NCBI GenBank assembly: GCA_000993115.1
Contig: LBVN01000004.1
Coordinates: forward strand, 1 to 36,786
Length of the DNA stretch: 36,786 bases
From: Candidatus Woesebacteria bacterium GW2011_GWB1_38_8b
GTDB lineage: Bacteria; Patescibacteriota; Microgenomatia; UBA8517
Direction: 5' to 3'
Made by a program: the position numbers and the translations under genes. Below the pieces are notes generated by a model. The model worked only from the letters and a program-made list of their open reading frames with translations, had not been told where the DNA came from and made no database searches. This document shows positions 36,052 to 36,786 of this stretch, piece by piece (the first letter of the stretch is position 1; every line of letters begins with the position of its first letter).

Positions 36052-36786
36052 ATGTATGCTCCAAAATTTGCAATAACAAACAGGATTCTCAAAAGTGTGG
36101 GCGAAATTGAGGCTGCAAAAGAAGTTATTGAAAATGCTCCTCTTGTACCTTATTACGAAAAGCAATTTCGAACCGACGCAATTGCGAGAACCGTTCATCA
36201 CGGAACCCATATTGAGGGAAATGATTTGTCACTTCTTGAAACTAAAAAGATTTTGGAGGGAATAGAAGTTGTTGCACATGAGCGCGATATTCAGGAAGTA
36301 ATAAATTACAGAAATGTAACAAAACTTCTTGATGAACTGGCGGTGAAGCGGGGGGGATATGACTCCGATATGTTGCTGGACATTCACCGCGAAACAGTAA
36401 ATAAAATTGTAGCTCCGGAAAAAGTCGGAGTGTTTCGGCAAACCCAGGTTGTAATTAAAGAAGAAAACACGGGAAGGATAATTTTAGCTCCTCCGCAAGC
36501 AACAGAAGTGCCGGCATATATTGATAATTTTTTGGAATGGCTAAATAGTGCAGAAGCGCGGGAACTACATCCGATTCTTCGGGCAGGGATTGCCCACTAT
36601 ATTCTTGTTTCAATTCACCCTTTTGTTGAGGGTAATGGCCGGACCGTCCGAGCTTTCGCAAACTTGATTCTCAATCGTGAAGGCTATGATATTAAGCGAT
36701 TTTTCTCACTCGAGGAACATTTTGATAATGACTTGGCTTCGTATTACGAAGCTTTTGCGGGTGTTGATAATCAGTCATCAAATGTT
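36052..36786 (+). CDS. Fic family protein (3' truncated by window)
   Basis: ATG at 36052; Fic motif HPFVEGNGRTVRAFANLIL; N-terminal THIEGNDLS resembling the (S/T)xxxE(G/N) inhibitory motif. Confidence 0.9.
   Translation, partial: MYAPKFAITNRILKSVGEIEAAKEVIENAPLVPYYEKQFRTDAIARTVHHGTHIEGNDLSLLETKKILEGIEVVAHERDIQEVINYRNVTKLLDELAVKRGGYDSDMLLDIHRETVNKIVAPEKVGVFRQTQVVIKEENTGRIILAPPQATEVPAYIDNFLEWLNSAEARELHPILRAGIAHYILVSIHPFVEGNGRTVRAFANLILNREGYDIKRFFSLEEHFDNDLASYYEAFAGVDNQSSNV

Noticed and set aside
1-36786. CRISPR array or alternative genetic code
   Set aside because: No regularly spaced direct repeats were seen; TGA works as a normal stop in several genes.

Overview
This 36.8 kb window looks chromosomal and comes from a bacterium with a Candidate Phyla Radiation/Patescibacteria-like gene style. 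That placement is inferred from gene content, not tested. The standard code with TGA as stop fits the ORFs. Recognisable genes: the C-terminus of a class A beta-lactamase-like hydrolase, two tandem bifunctional class A PBPs, a CPBP (CAAX-like) protease, nrdR, an adenosylcobalamin-dependent ribonucleotide reductase, pyrG, a PduO-type cobalamin adenosyltransferase, a HerA/TraC-like ATPase, a Xer-like recombinase, an FtsB/DivIC-like protein, trpS, a tRNA-binding-domain protein, ftsH, a PolA-type 5'-3' exonuclease fused to a second domain, two GT4 glycosyltransferases, fpg/mutM, recF, an NAD(P)HX dehydratase and a partial Fic protein. RNA genes: tRNA-Ile(UAU), tRNA-Met(CAU), and a second CAU tRNA split by a 248-nt group I intron between U33 and C34. 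The most interesting signals are: (i) the intron-split tRNA with a divergent HTH/LAGLIDADG-like ORF beside it; (ii) an IS200/IS605-like hairpin pair carried in frame inside the NAD(P)HX dehydratase ORF; (iii) a tandem repeat peptide inside Fpg; (iv) an exonuclease-nucleotidyltransferase-like fusion; (v) a 130-nt, about 29-bp hairpin abutting the cobalamin adenosyltransferase start; (vi) a strong palindromic operator-like site before nrdJ; (vii) partial duplications of a tRNA 3' half; (viii) a structured, terminator-rich leader region upstream of trpS. All calls are from reading the sequence; no searches were run.
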